Below, in pieces: positions 41,813 to 50,267 of a DNA stretch of 64,000 nucleotides. A program made the position numbers and the translations under genes. The notes below the pieces were generated by a model. The model saw nothing but the letters and a program-made list of their open reading frames with translations, was not told the origin of the DNA and did not search any database. Numbering within the stretch: position 1 is the stretch's first letter; each line of letters opens with the position of its first letter. This stretch comes from Clostridia bacterium (lineage in GTDB: Bacteria; Bacillota; Clostridia; Oscillospirales; CAG-272). The stretch is from the NCBI GenBank assembly GCA_017462035.1, contig JAFTRY010000025.1, positions 62,001 through 126,000 of the forward strand, in the 5' to 3' direction.

Positions 41813-41965
41813 ATGGATAGAAACAACAATACCAAGGATTTTCTGAACAACGACGAAACCAAAAACAATCAGGGAAAGAACAATCAGAATAAGAATAACC
41901 AAAACGCTCAAAACAAGAACGATCAGAACGGTCAGAACAAAAACGACAATCAGAACAAAAACTAA
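41813..41965 (+). CDS. Asn/Lys/Gln-rich 50-residue protein
   Basis: Begins MDRNNNTKDFLNNDETKNNQ and continues as imperfect NKN-NQN repeats to the end; more than half of the residues are Asn, Lys or Gln. There is no hydrophobic core, so it should be disordered. AAGGAGGTGAAA lies directly upstream at ideal spacing, and a terminator follows, so it is probably a real gene although short. Spore-coat or stress-protein-like roles can be imagined, but I recognise no family. Confidence 0.72.
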   Translation: MDRNNNTKDFLNNDETKNNQGKNNQNKNNQNAQNKNDQNGQNKNDNQNKN

Positions 41966-42015
41966 AAATTTACCGACTCTTACAAAGGCAGGAGCTCCGG
42001 GAAGCTCTTCCAAGA

Positions 42016-42053
42016 AAAAAGCCACGCCTTCCTATTGGACTGCGTGGCTTTTT
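42016..42053. terminator. Bidirectional terminator
   Basis: AAAAAGCCACGC pairs with GCGTGGCTTTTT around a 14-nt loop, between the plus-strand small gene and the minus-strand SLOG gene. Confidence 0.9.
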
Positions 42054-42083
42054 CGTATATGAATCCGTTCTCGGACCGTTGAG

Positions 42084-42587
42084 TCATTTTCCATCGGGCA
42101 ACGGCGGCAGCATGGCGGCAATGTTGATGACCCGAAGTCCGTGGCTCTTGGCGTATTCCAAGGTATAGGCACTTCCTCCTCCGGGGGTATTGCAGTAGCC
42201 AATGCAAAATTGACTGCCTTGTACCATACGGCGATTTCGCTCCAACATACATCCGGAGGTGTAGCGGTCATGAAGGCAGATCACCGAATCGGCGCGGGCA
42301 AGAACGTAGGCATATGCCTTTTGATTGTAGGCATCCCAACGGCTGGCTTGGTCTCGGCAGGGAAGAATCAGCTCCAGGCGAATGTGGGGATACTGTTCCC
42401 GCTTTTCCAGGATCTTCAGCGCCACCATGGTATCAAATCCCATGGCACCTCCGGTGCGAAAGATTGTTACTTGCCGGGAAATGAGGGTATCCAACATTCC
42501 GTCGATCAGCTTGGGAAGGAGGGCACGGTGCGGGTAGGGAATCCGCCGGTGACCCGTAAAGCAACAGGTATATGATTCTTGGTTCAT
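42084..42587 (-). CDS. SLOG-domain protein (YpsA/DUF1273 type)
   Basis: 167 residues. Begins TCCFTGHRRIPYP and has FRTGGAMGFDTMVALKILEK near residue 43, the Rossmann-like nucleotide-binding signatures of the SLOG family. LELILPCRDQASRW and GGGSAYTLEYAKSHG are also typical. Family members are thought to bind nucleotides or NAD-derived ligands; YpsA affects cell division in Bacillus. Its own minus-strand promoter lies 33 nt above the start. Confidence 0.85.
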   Translation of the reverse strand: MNQESYTCCFTGHRRIPYPHRALLPKLIDGMLDTLISRQVTIFRTGGAMGFDTMVALKILEKREQYPHIRLELILPCRDQASRWDAYNQKAYAYVLARADSVICLHDRYTSGCMLERNRRMVQGSQFCIGYCNTPGGGSAYTLEYAKSHGLRVINIAAMLPPLPDGK

Positions 42588-42619
42588 CCTCTTTCCCTCC
42601 CTTTGTTCTCGGTATATCT

Positions 42620-42648
42620 ATTATACTCCCAAATTCCCGATTTGTCAA
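42620..42648 (-). promoter_or_regulatory. Promoter of the SLOG gene
   Basis: Minus strand TTGACA (42648-42643), 17 nt, TATAAT (42625-42620). Confidence 0.85.
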
Positions 42649-42706
42649 GGTTGGCAGGGTTGGTTAGAATCTTGCGCAGCGGCTTCTCTTGCCCCGTATA
42701 GTCCAT

Positions 42707-42744
42707 AAAAAAAGCCATAGATGATTTCATCTATGGCTTTTTTG
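42707..42744. terminator. Hairpin terminator
   Basis: AAAAAAGCCATAGATGA pairs with TCATCTATGGCTTTTTT, loop TT. It could stop the tRNA-Ala transcript. Between it and the tRNA (42745-42863) are CACTTTT-type simple repeats and no gene. Confidence 0.85.
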
Positions 42745-42863
42745 GTGAAGCACCCGGACTTAAATCCGAACCGATGTAACTTTCACTTTTTAACTTTTCA
42801 CTGTTACTTCTTACTTCAAAATTCTCGGGAGCGTTCCCGGTGAAAAGTGAAGAGGTAATAAGT

Positions 42864-42898
42864 AAAAATTCTCGGTCGCTACGCTCCCGAGAATTTTT
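42864..42898 (-). terminator. Terminator of tRNA-Ala
   Basis: AAAAATTCTCGG (42864-42875) pairs with CCGAGAATTTTT (42887-42898), directly at the tRNA 3' end on the minus strand. Confidence 0.85.
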
Positions 42899-42973
42899 GG
42901 TGGAGCATAGGGGATTCGAACCCCTGACCCCAACACTGCCAGTGTTGTGCGCTCCCAACTGCGCTAATGCCCC
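42898..42973 (-). tRNA. tRNA-Ala (anticodon GGC)
   Basis: 76 nt with encoded CCA. The acceptor GGGGCAT pairs with ATGCTCC and contains the G3-U70 wobble that identifies alanine tRNAs; discriminator A. The anticodon loop within CACTGGCAGTG gives GGC. T-arm GGGGTTCGAATCCCC is standard. Confidence 0.95.
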
Positions 42974-42982
42974 GTCCCGTAT

Positions 42983-43011
42983 ATTGTACCAAAAAAGAAG
43001 GGCATTGTCAA
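42983..43011 (-). promoter_or_regulatory. Promoter of tRNA-Ala
   Basis: Minus strand TTGACA (43011-43006), 17 nt, TACAAT (42988-42983), just downstream of the pseudouridine synthase stop. Confidence 0.88.
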
Positions 43012-43019
43012 CATGAATT

Positions 43020-43679
43020 TCAAAAAATTTCAAGTTTTTTCAAAATCAAATTTTCCCATGGGGGGACAGAGGTAAAGCACACGTTTTTTTTCGTTACGGG
43101 ATGAGGAAATGACAGTGTCGCCGCGTGGAGCATCAGATCCATTCCCTCTGGGGGAGCACCGTATCGGCGATCCCCCGCCAAGGGCATGCCCCGTGACGCA
43201 AACTGGGCTCGGATCTGGTGCGTTCTGCCTGTATGTAACGTAATCCGCAAAAGCGAGTGGCGTTCGTCATTTCCCATCAGTGTATAGGAAAGGATGGCTT
43301 CCTTGACCCCTTTTCGAGTTCGGTCTACCACGAAGGATTTCCCCCTGGCTCGATCATAAAACAAAAGATCCGTCAAACATCCCGATGCTTCCGTGGGTCT
43401 TCCGCACACCAGGGCAAGGTATTCCTTATGAAAATTTCCCTGGGTAATGGAACGGGACAGTGCCCCCGCCGCTGAGGTTGTACGGGCGAAAACCATGAGT
43501 CCTGTGGTCTCCTTGTCTAAGCGGTGGACGGGAAATATATCCGTCGGCTCTCCCTCCGCACCAAGCTGTTCCCCGAGAATACGGGGTAACGACTTAGGCG
43601 AATCGCCTTCCGACAGAGTGCCGGAAGGCTTTTCGCACACCAAAAGCTGAGAGTCACGGTAAAGAATTGTCAGGCGCAT
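43020..43679 (-). CDS. RluA-family pseudouridine synthase
   Basis: 219 residues. The catalytic-Asp motif is FPVHRLDKETTGLMVFA near residue 50, and HTGRTHQIRAQFAS near 153 is the second signature. No S4 domain, so it is shorter than RluC/RluD; it resembles the RluA/TruC-like group that acts on rRNA or tRNA. Which uridine is modified cannot be told. Confidence 0.9.
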   Translation of the reverse strand: MRLTILYRDSQLLVCEKPSGTLSEGDSPKSLPRILGEQLGAEGEPTDIFPVHRLDKETTGLMVFARTTSAAGALSRSITQGNFHKEYLALVCGRPTEASGCLTDLLFYDRARGKSFVVDRTRKGVKEAILSYTLMGNDERHSLLRITLHTGRTHQIRAQFASRGMPLAGDRRYGAPPEGMDLMLHAATLSFPHPVTKKNVCFTSVPPWENLILKKLEIF

Positions 43680-43694
43680 AACATACCTCGAGGT

Positions 43695-43958
43695 TTAGTG
43701 TGATAATCGGGAAAAAAGTCCGCAGACGGCGTGAAGCAATGCCATAGCGAGGGCGACAGCTCCCAGTACAGCGACAATCTCCCACAAGGGATGCGCCAAG
43801 GAACCGTCACAGGTATGGGAGCAGGAGGGAGACTGGGTATTTTCGTCGCCATACAGTCCAAGCTCCATTTGGTACTTTCCCCGAAGCTGTAATTGAGCCA
43901 GCTTCTTTCCCTTTTCGGTCAGGGCGCGGCAGAGCTTGCAGTCGGATAAAGCTTTCAT
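43695..43958 (-). CDS. Small Cys-containing membrane protein
   Basis: 87 residues. N-terminal SDCKLCRALTEKGKKLAQL holds a CxxC, a middle polar segment has another Cys pair (CSHTC), and the C-terminus is a membrane helix (WEIVAVLGAVALAMALLHAV). AAAGGA lies upstream of the start. It is 15 nt above the pseudouridine synthase gene and probably co-transcribed. Unknown function. Confidence 0.6.
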   Translation of the reverse strand: MKALSDCKLCRALTEKGKKLAQLQLRGKYQMELGLYGDENTQSPSCSHTCDGSLAHPLWEIVAVLGAVALAMALLHAVCGLFSRLSH

Positions 43959-44102
43959 GAAATTCGTCCTTTCGGTATTCGTTTTGGATGAAACATCCTA
44001 CCTTAGTTTGACCGACTCGCTACACCTTCATTCCCGATCTGTTTGTATTGTATCATGTTTTTTTCATTTTGGCAAGTATTTTCCCATTTTCATTTTTTGT
44101 TC

Positions 44103-44139
44103 AAAAAAGACCCATAGGCTTTGGGAGAACCTATGGGTC
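44103..44139 (-). terminator. Terminator of the eda-kdgK operon
   Basis: GACCCATAGG (44109-44118) pairs with CCTATGGGTC (44130-44139), followed on the minus strand by TTTTTT. The rest of 43959-44108 is AT-rich with no gene. Confidence 0.88.
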
Positions 44140-44164
44140 ATCATATTTTGATCGGAAGAAAGGC

Positions 44165-45184
44165 TTATCTCTGCACGCGTCCGCTTCCGTCGCCGCCTGC
44201 CAGCTTCTGGACCTCGTCCACGCTGACCTGGTTGTAGTCACCCTCAATCGTGTGCTTCAGGCAGCTTGCCGCAACAGCAAATTCCAGCGTCTCACGGGTA
44301 GACATACCGGATTGGATACCGTAAATCAAGCCGGCACCAAAGCTGTCTCCGCCGCCGACACGGTCCACGATATGTACGGGATACTTCTTGGAGAAGATCG
44401 CCTCTCCCTCGCTATACAGCATTGCCGCCCAATTGTTATCGGAAGCGGTGATGCTCTCGCGAAGAGTAATAGCAACCTTAGAGAAGCCGAAGCACTCGGT
44501 GAGCTTTCTCGCTACGCTGATGTAACCCTCATGAGAGAGCTTGCCGCCGGTAATATCGGTAGCGTCAGCATGAATGTTGAATACGTCACCCGCGTCCTCC
44601 TCGTTGGCGATACAAACGTCCACATAGGGCATGAGCTTTGCCATGGTCTCGCCTGCCTTTTCCTTGGACCACAGATTCTTGCGGTAATTCAGGTCGCAGG
44701 AAACGGTCAGACCCAGCTTCTTCGCGGTCTTTACGGCTTCCAGGGTGATCTCGGCAACATTGTCACCCAGAGCGGGAGTAATACCGGTGAAGTGGAACCA
44801 GGTAGCGCCCTCCAGGATCTTCTCCCAGTCGAAGTCAGCGGCAGTTGCGGTAGCAATAGAGGAGCCGGCACGGTCATATACAACCTTGGAGGGGCGCTGA
44901 GAAGCTCCCTTTTCCAGGAAGTAAATACCGACTCTGGGTCCGCCTCTGACGATATCGGAGGTGTCTACGCCAAACATCCGCAGGGAGTTGACAGCTGCCT
45001 GTCCGATCTCGTTCTTGGGAAGCTTGGTTACAAATTTTGCGTCGGTGCCGAAATTGGCAAGAGAAACCGACACGTTTGCCTCGCCGCCGCCGTAGGTAGC
45101 GCCGAAGGAGTTAGCCTGAACAAACCGAGTATATCCCTCGGGAGCCAGACGGAGCATCAATTCACCAAAACATACTGTTTTCAT
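44165..45184 (-). CDS. kdgK: 2-dehydro-3-deoxygluconate kinase (PfkB family)
   Basis: 339 residues. Starts MKTVCFGELMLRLAPEGYTR with the substrate-binding GGGEANVSVSLANFG near residue 36 and the catalytic VDRVGGGDSFGAGLIYG near 281. Phosphorylates KDG to KDPG, which Eda (next gene) cleaves. Start 45184 fits the family; the frame extends upstream without a ribosome binding site. It follows eda by 25 nt. The pair drives the lower Entner-Doudoroff branch used for uronates; no upstream uronate genes are in this window. Confidence 0.92.
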   Translation of the reverse strand: MKTVCFGELMLRLAPEGYTRFVQANSFGATYGGGEANVSVSLANFGTDAKFVTKLPKNEIGQAAVNSLRMFGVDTSDIVRGGPRVGIYFLEKGASQRPSKVVYDRAGSSIATATAADFDWEKILEGATWFHFTGITPALGDNVAEITLEAVKTAKKLGLTVSCDLNYRKNLWSKEKAGETMAKLMPYVDVCIANEEDAGDVFNIHADATDITGGKLSHEGYISVARKLTECFGFSKVAITLRESITASDNNWAAMLYSEGEAIFSKKYPVHIVDRVGGGDSFGAGLIYGIQSGMSTRETLEFAVAASCLKHTIEGDYNQVSVDEVQKLAGGDGSGRVQR

Positions 45185-45209
45185 TTGTTTTTCTCTCTTT
45201 CTTTTGATA

Positions 45210-45818
45210 TTAGTCGGCAACCTTTGCCATGGCACGAGCGGTTTTTTCACGGATCTCATCGGGTGTACCCTTCATCATCCAGCTTCCGCCGCAAGCGACA
45301 ATCTTATCGAATGCCAAGTATTCCAGCACGTTGTCCTCGGAGATTCCTCCCGTGGGCAGAAAACGAACCGAGGGGAAAGCGGCACTGAGTGCCTTGATGG
45401 TACCAAGTCCGCCAAAATTGGAGCAGGGGAAGAACTTGACGATCTCTACGCCGTAGGAAATGGCGGTAATGATCTCAGTGGGGGTAACGCAGCCGGGCAA
45501 GTAGAGAACACCTCGGTCACGACAAACCTCAGCCACTTCCGCGGAAAATCCGGGACCTACGATAAACTTCGCGCCGCAATCAATGGCACGATTGCACTGT
45601 TCTCCGTTGATTACGGTTCCCGCGCCGATGAGCATCTCGGGAAACTTCTCACAGCCGAGACGAATGGCATCAGCCGCGCAGGCTGTACGGAAGGTGATCT
45701 CAGCAACGGGAAGTCCTCCGTCACAAAGTGCCTTCAAAGTGGGTTCGGTCTCGGAGAGCTCCTTGAGAACCACTACCGGGACGATCTTAACTTGCTTAAT
45801 ACGATCCAACAATTCCAT
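45210..45818 (-). CDS. eda: KDPG/KHG aldolase
   Basis: 202 residues. The catalytic region includes EITFRTACAADAI (acid/base Glu), GAGTVINGEQC, GPGFSAEVAEVC, LPGCVTPTEI, and the Schiff-base Lys in IVKFFPCSNFGG. Splits 2-keto-3-deoxy-6-phosphogluconate into pyruvate and glyceraldehyde-3-phosphate. First of the two-gene operon; AAAGGA precedes start 45818. A minus-strand TATAAT (45875-45870) without a good -35 lies upstream. Confidence 0.93.
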   Translation of the reverse strand: MELLDRIKQVKIVPVVVLKELSETEPTLKALCDGGLPVAEITFRTACAADAIRLGCEKFPEMLIGAGTVINGEQCNRAIDCGAKFIVGPGFSAEVAEVCRDRGVLYLPGCVTPTEIITAISYGVEIVKFFPCSNFGGLGTIKALSAAFPSVRFLPTGGISEDNVLEYLAFDKIVACGGSWMMKGTPDEIREKTARAMAKVAD

Positions 45819-45970
45819 AATAGGTCCTTTCTGTATTACATTTGCATGAATTCGAATTTTTACATCTATATTATAGCACAAATTAAATTACAAGAAAATT
45901 GCAAAAACAATGATATTTCATTGTATTTATGAGCATCTTTTCGCCAAGCATCCAATTGTGTCCTCTGAAA

Positions 45971-48007
45971 CTACCGAATCCGCCGAATATCACCCGAAGG
46001 AGGCATATTTTCACGGTAAGAAGACAGAATATGGGAGATCTCACCCCGGGTTTCTGTGGTGAAAATAAAGTGTTGACGAAGCAAGCCGCATTTTCTCAGT
46101 TCCTTTTGCCGATCTGCCATATACAGGGGAACCGAGTTGGCAATCAGGCTTCGATGCTGCCACTCTCGCAAAACAGGGAAGGAAACACCTCGCCTGTCGG
46201 TTAGTTTCAACTTACCTCCGGTACACGGTCCACAGTCTCCCAGCTCTTTCCCCACGCATTTTTCCGTGACCATCAGGGGGATCCGTCCGTACACGGTGAC
46301 TCGGGTGTCCCCGCCGATATCTCGCAATTGGGGTAAGCTTAGCTCCGGGGAAAGGATCACGTCCCCCAGCCCCAGCCGCTCCAAGCGGCACGCACTTTCC
46401 CGGTTGGTCACATTCAATCGAAAATCACCGTGAGGAATCAATCCCCCTCGAATCACCATGGATAAATGACCCAAATTGCCGATCAGAGCATGCTTAGCAC
46501 CCAGAGACACTGCCCGACGGAGCAACTCCTCCGCCTGTGGGCGTTCGCTGTCAAAGATGACGGGGGGCAACAAGACACCGTTCGTGCTTCCGTCATAGGA
46601 TGCCAGTGGAACATAAAGAACGTCAAAAAATTCTCTCGCCTCTTTTGGAATTTCTGTTGGGCGGTAGAATACGGCAGTAGCATCAGGAGTTCCCGGTTTC
46701 CGTGGACGGCAACGCTCAATAGGAGGGAAGTCCTCTCGACTGCGGGAGTATGCCGTGGCGGCTTGAAACGCCTCAATTCCGGCACGGCGCAACGCGTTCA
46801 TGGCAGACACGGGAAGCATAACGTCCCGATCCAATGTTACTTGGATGTCCGCCGCCACATAGGGGGTGTTTCCCAGCTTGGTAAAGCTTTTGACAACCGC
46901 TTCCTCAGTCAGGGGAGCGGTTTTTGCCGGTTGAGGCGGGTCAGCGATTTGTTTCACCAAACTGCCATGATCGTCCCACACCGAAAAGCACGCGGGGCGG
47001 TCTGCCTCCAGAGATACTGCCAGGTGCAGGGGGATCTTTTTCGTGATTTTGTCAAAGGACTCTAAGGTACGGGTACTCTGCTTGTCCTCGTCGGTTCTCC
47101 TTCCCAGCATGGAGGAGGAGATCCGTCCTTGGTAGTAGCCGTCGGTGAAGCCGCCCCGGGAGAATACGGCGGCAAGCTCCGCCATGTCTCGGTCATCGGC
47201 ACCTCGCCGCTCGTCAATGAGACGGCGGAAGATCCGCGCCACGTCACGCACGTATTCAGGAGACTTCATTCGTCCTTCGATCTTAAAGGAGGCAACTCCC
47301 ATATCCATCAGCTCCGGAACGTGCCGGGCAAGGCTCAGATCTTTTAGAGATAAGGGGTAACTAACTCCTTTTTTGGCAGAGAAGGGAAGACGGCAGGGCT
47401 GAGCACATTCGCCTCGGTTTCCGCTTCTCCCTCCCACCAGAGAAGAGAAGAGGCACTGACCGGAATGGCACACGCAAAGCGCGCCGTGGACGAACACCTC
47501 CGCCTCGATAGGAGAATGGGCAGTAAAATACCTTAGGTCATCGCGGCTCATTTCTCTGGCGCAGACCATGCGGCTAAAGCCCGCCTCGGCGAGAAGCCTT
47601 GCGGCATCTACGTTATGCCCCGATAGTTGCGTGCTGGCATGAAGAGGAATCGGAACACGATCCCGAATGAGCCTTGCGGCGCCTAAATCCGCCACGATCA
47701 GCGCGTCGGCACCTGCCAGGTAGGCATCCTCCGCCGCGCGGAGCATAGCCTCCAGCTCCTTGTCGTGGATCAGGGTGTTGGCGGCAATATAAACCTTGGC
47801 TCCATAGGCGTGAGCCAGAGCAATTCCCTCCCGAAGCTCTTCGGGGGTAAAATTTTTTGCGTTGATCCGAGCGTTAAAGGCGGTTCCGCCTACGTAAATG
47901 GCATCAGCTCCGCCCTCAATGGCGGCGGCGAGGGCACGGGGTGAGCCGGCGGGGCAGAGTAGCTCTGCCTGTTTTTCGGACCGTTCGATTGTAGCGGATG
48001 GATTCAT
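45971..48007 (-). CDS. Peptidase U32-family protein, RlhA-like (large form)
   Basis: 678 residues: an N-terminal U32 domain with LLCPAGSPRALAAAIEGGAD, IPLHASTQLSGHNVDAARLL, EVFVHGALCVCHSGQCLFSS and GNRGECAQPCRLPF (the Cys-rich, probably Fe-S-binding region), followed by SLKDLSLARHVPELMDMGV, FKIEGRMKSPEYVRDVARIF and a C-terminal extension of about 270 residues (DUF3656-like) with another Cys cluster (EKCVGKELGDCGPC). E. coli RlhA and TrhP hydroxylate RNA; RlhA has the same long form. Start 48007 has GGGAGGAA upstream. Confidence 0.85.
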   Translation of the reverse strand: MNPSATIERSEKQAELLCPAGSPRALAAAIEGGADAIYVGGTAFNARINAKNFTPEELREGIALAHAYGAKVYIAANTLIHDKELEAMLRAAEDAYLAGADALIVADLGAARLIRDRVPIPLHASTQLSGHNVDAARLLAEAGFSRMVCAREMSRDDLRYFTAHSPIEAEVFVHGALCVCHSGQCLFSSLVGGRSGNRGECAQPCRLPFSAKKGVSYPLSLKDLSLARHVPELMDMGVASFKIEGRMKSPEYVRDVARIFRRLIDERRGADDRDMAELAAVFSRGGFTDGYYQGRISSSMLGRRTDEDKQSTRTLESFDKITKKIPLHLAVSLEADRPACFSVWDDHGSLVKQIADPPQPAKTAPLTEEAVVKSFTKLGNTPYVAADIQVTLDRDVMLPVSAMNALRRAGIEAFQAATAYSRSREDFPPIERCRPRKPGTPDATAVFYRPTEIPKEAREFFDVLYVPLASYDGSTNGVLLPPVIFDSERPQAEELLRRAVSLGAKHALIGNLGHLSMVIRGGLIPHGDFRLNVTNRESACRLERLGLGDVILSPELSLPQLRDIGGDTRVTVYGRIPLMVTEKCVGKELGDCGPCTGGKLKLTDRRGVSFPVLREWQHRSLIANSVPLYMADRQKELRKCGLLRQHFIFTTETRGEISHILSSYRENMPPSGDIRRIR

Positions 48008-48034
48008 TGTTTCCTCCCGGTTGTTGTTACCTAT

Positions 48035-48063
48035 ATTATAACGAAAATTCTCCCGCTTGTCAA
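48035..48063 (-). promoter_or_regulatory. Promoter of the U32 gene
   Basis: Minus strand TTGACA (48063-48058), 17 nt, TATAAT (48040-48035). Confidence 0.88.
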
Positions 48064-48310
48064 GAGCACCGTTTCGCTTCATGGCAAGTTCGCAAGCGAA
48101 CATTGCCGACACTTACCGGTGGTAAACGGTCTTGATGTCTTCGACAACCGCAATCCCCCACACCAACCACCCGAAGGTGGTCGTATGAACCTTCGGGTGA
48201 GACTTGCTCCATAGCAAAGCCTCCCCGGCGCATGAAGCGGTGGGGACGCAGGGGGATTTTCAAGGGGGAACGCCTTGAAAACGTTTTCTTCGCCATTCTT
48301 TGTCGTTTAA

Positions 48311-48393
48311 CAAAGAATGGCATACATCTACACCAAAGTAATTTTTCCGTTCAGCAAAGAATAGCATAAGCCTACATCGAAGTAACTTGACCA
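48311..48393 (+). repeat. Dispersed repeat units A and B
   Basis: Two consecutive copies, about 43 bp each (48311-48353 and 48354-48393), sharing CAAAGAATRGCATA then CTACA and AAGTAA. Related copies are at 48631-48672, 48676-48701 and 52182-52220. No coding function is seen. Confidence 0.7.
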
Positions 48394-48421
48394 TTTTTTG
48401 CGGGCGTTCACAGAACGCCCC

Positions 48422-48627
48422 TACTACATTGTAACAACTAAAACTTTATTTTTGCCCTCTCCATCACGCTAAAGCGCGCCACCTCTCCCAAAGTGAGAGG
48501 CTTTTGAGGGCTCGCCCTTTGGGAGAGCTCCCGACCAAGTTTTCGTAAGAAAACTTGCAACGCAGCGAAGCGGAGTATGTAGGCGGGTGAGAGGACGATA
48601 TAAAATTTTAGATGTTACAAAGTACTA
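48422..48627. mobile_element. MITE-like element, about 206 bp
   Basis: Imperfect terminal inverted repeats of 28 bp (48422-48449 and 48600-48627) match at 24 of 28 positions; the shared core is TTGTAACA. It is noncoding and contains an internal inverted repeat CTCTCCCAAAG/CTTTGGGAGAG (48483-48493 and 48517-48527). It lacks a transposase and is flanked on both sides by dispersed repeat units. Confidence 0.65.
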
Positions 48628-48630
48628 CGG

Positions 48631-48701
48631 GCAAGAATGGCATAAAACCCACATCAAAGTAATTTTACCGTTGAGGCAAGAATGGCATAAAACCTCCAGC
48701 A
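48631..48701 (+). repeat. Dispersed repeat units C and D
   Basis: GCAAGAATGGCATAAAACC occurs at 48631 and again at 48676, spacing 45 bp, each followed by related sequence; unit D is partial. Together with units A and B they flank the MITE-like element. The remainder of 48008-48812 shows no gene. Confidence 0.7.
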
Positions 48702-48702
48702 A

Positions 48703-48734
48703 AAACCATGACCGCCGGATCTCTCCGGCGGTCA
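48703..48734 (-). terminator. Terminator of the secreted-protein operon
   Basis: TGACCGCCGGA (48709-48719) pairs with TCCGGCGGTCA (48724-48734), followed on the minus strand by TGGTTTTTG. Confidence 0.88.
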
Positions 48735-48812
48735 CAGTCCGTTATGTCCAAATTTAAGAAAGGCTTTGCCTTACTGAAAGGGGAACGTGGGTTACGTTCG
48801 CTGATGCTCCAA

Positions 48813-48953
48813 TCAGGATCCGGATCCAAAGAAGGTGCCGAAGTCCAGGGTATCCAACTGCTCACTGTTGGAATAATCACCGGAGTTAAAGGTAATACAA
48901 TCAGCGGACTGGAGAACAATCATTTCGATCTCAGGTGTGTTATACTTTTTCAT
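48813..48953 (-). CDS. 46-residue peptide, secreted-protein partner
   Basis: Begins MKKYNTPEIEMIVLQSADCI and ends GTFFGSGS. AAGGAGG lies about 8 nt upstream of start 48953. It sits 18 nt after the secreted-protein gene and just before the operon's terminator. It resembles the short clostridial leader-like peptides that start MKKYxxPExEx, sometimes seen beside export or modification genes, but no modification enzyme is near. Function unknown; precursor peptide is only a guess. Confidence 0.65.
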   Translation of the reverse strand: MKKYNTPEIEMIVLQSADCITFNSGDYSNSEQLDTLDFGTFFGSGS

Positions 48954-48971
48954 GTTATCGTCCTCCTTCTC

Positions 48972-50180
48972 TTACTGTGCAAGCGCAACAGTGTTGGTTG
49001 CTGCGGTATAGGTTACGGTACTTGCGGCGGCACCGTAGAAAATATCATTGCCGACCTTGTAAATAGGCGTAAAGTCAATGGTTACGTCCGCGTTCATGCC
49101 ATAAATATGCAACGCATAGATGTGGGACGCGCCCGTCTTCATTGCCGAAGGCGTGAGCTTTGTATCCGTTCCCCACTGAGTAATGCTGCTGTAAACGTAA
49201 TCGCAGAAAATATCCTGGGTAACAGGGTCTACGCCGGTCTTGGTCATGGTAACTCTGAAACCGATCTCGTCAGCCTTGGTAAATACGTCGTTGTCGATCA
49301 AGCCGATCAGACGAACACTGTTTACCGGAGTGTTATTCTGGGTAATGGTACCAGCCTGTACGCCGTATGCTGCGGGGTATTCAGCGTTAGCGGTAACCTT
49401 TACGTTGTCGATCATGATGTCAATTCGTCTACGAACCATAAACTGAATTACACCGTCTTCCGTGTAGGATGTAAAGTCACTCTCATAGGAGCTTACTTGC
49501 GTCCACTCAGCAGCAGACTGCGCCTTCGTGTAAATCGTCATTCCACTCTCGGATTCCATTACGATCTTGGCACTATACCACTTTCCGCGGGTTTCTGTGT
49601 CTGTTGTCCAATTACCCGAGGTGTTGGCATTCCAAGTGTTACTTCTAATTCCATTTCTCTGAGTACCCTTCATTTGCAGCTGAACGTGCCAGGTGCCAGC
49701 ATCACCGCCATTTAAGGAATTACCAACAAATTCTCCACAGTTAGTTTCATTATCTGCATTGTAGGTCGTGCTGAAGTCGCCGGCGGAGGATTCAGGATAA
49801 TAGAAATCATATTCAATGGTAAAACCAGCCGCCAGAGATCCGTCCTGGCAAAGTTGGAGTGCCAAAGAGTTTGCATCGGAGTTGTTAGTTCCAGTCCATG
49901 CATCTCTCTTCAGGCGAAGAGCACTACCGCCACTTACCGCTTCAACAGAAGCAAAGCCATGGGTCTCTACTTCGTCAACCAAAACATTTGGAGTTTTCAG
50001 TTGCCAACCAAGCTTCTCTTCAATGTTGGTAAGATTCAAGCCTTCAAGACTTGCATCCTCGAAGTCCCAGCTCCAAGTTTTCTGCGCGCGGGACTCAGCC
50101 GCCGATGCAGTGGGTACTAGCATGGTGAAGGTAGCAAGAACCATCACGAGAGCCAGTACGGTAGATAAAATTTTTTTCAT
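48972..50180 (-). CDS. Secreted protein with LamG-like N-terminal domain
   Basis: 402 residues. Signal peptide MKKILSTVLALVMVLATFTM with likely cleavage at ASAA. The rest is beta-rich: about residues 35-235 have WSWDFEDASLEGLNLTNIEE and FTIEYDFYYPESSAGDFSTT, an LamG/concanavalin-like sandwich; residues about 235-402 form a second domain (VRLIGLIDNDVFTKADEIGF, DIFCDYVYSSITQW). No anchor. A carbohydrate-binding role is possible. Start 50180 has AAGGGA upstream; the frame further upstream is low-complexity. Confidence 0.75.
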   Translation of the reverse strand: MKKILSTVLALVMVLATFTMLVPTASAAESRAQKTWSWDFEDASLEGLNLTNIEEKLGWQLKTPNVLVDEVETHGFASVEAVSGGSALRLKRDAWTGTNNSDANSLALQLCQDGSLAAGFTIEYDFYYPESSAGDFSTTYNADNETNCGEFVGNSLNGGDAGTWHVQLQMKGTQRNGIRSNTWNANTSGNWTTDTETRGKWYSAKIVMESESGMTIYTKAQSAAEWTQVSSYESDFTSYTEDGVIQFMVRRRIDIMIDNVKVTANAEYPAAYGVQAGTITQNNTPVNSVRLIGLIDNDVFTKADEIGFRVTMTKTGVDPVTQDIFCDYVYSSITQWGTDTKLTPSAMKTGASHIYALHIYGMNADVTIDFTPIYKVGNDIFYGAAASTVTYTAATNTVALAQ

Positions 50181-50238
50181 ACTGTGTTCCCTTCTTCCCA
50201 CGCTTTCCGTGGGAATCCTTTCTTTAGAAGTCGTTTGT

Positions 50239-50267
50239 ATTCTATCACAAATTTTAGCAAAAGTCAA
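50239..50267 (-). promoter_or_regulatory. Promoter of the secreted-protein operon
   Basis: Minus strand TTGACT (50267-50262), 17 nt, TAGAAT (50244-50239). A small hairpin CCCACG-CTTTC-CGTGGG (50197-50213) is in the 5' UTR. Between here and 50611 only an 18-bp repeat, GGCGTTCACAGAACGCCC (50493-50510, also at 48403-48420), stands out. Confidence 0.75.
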
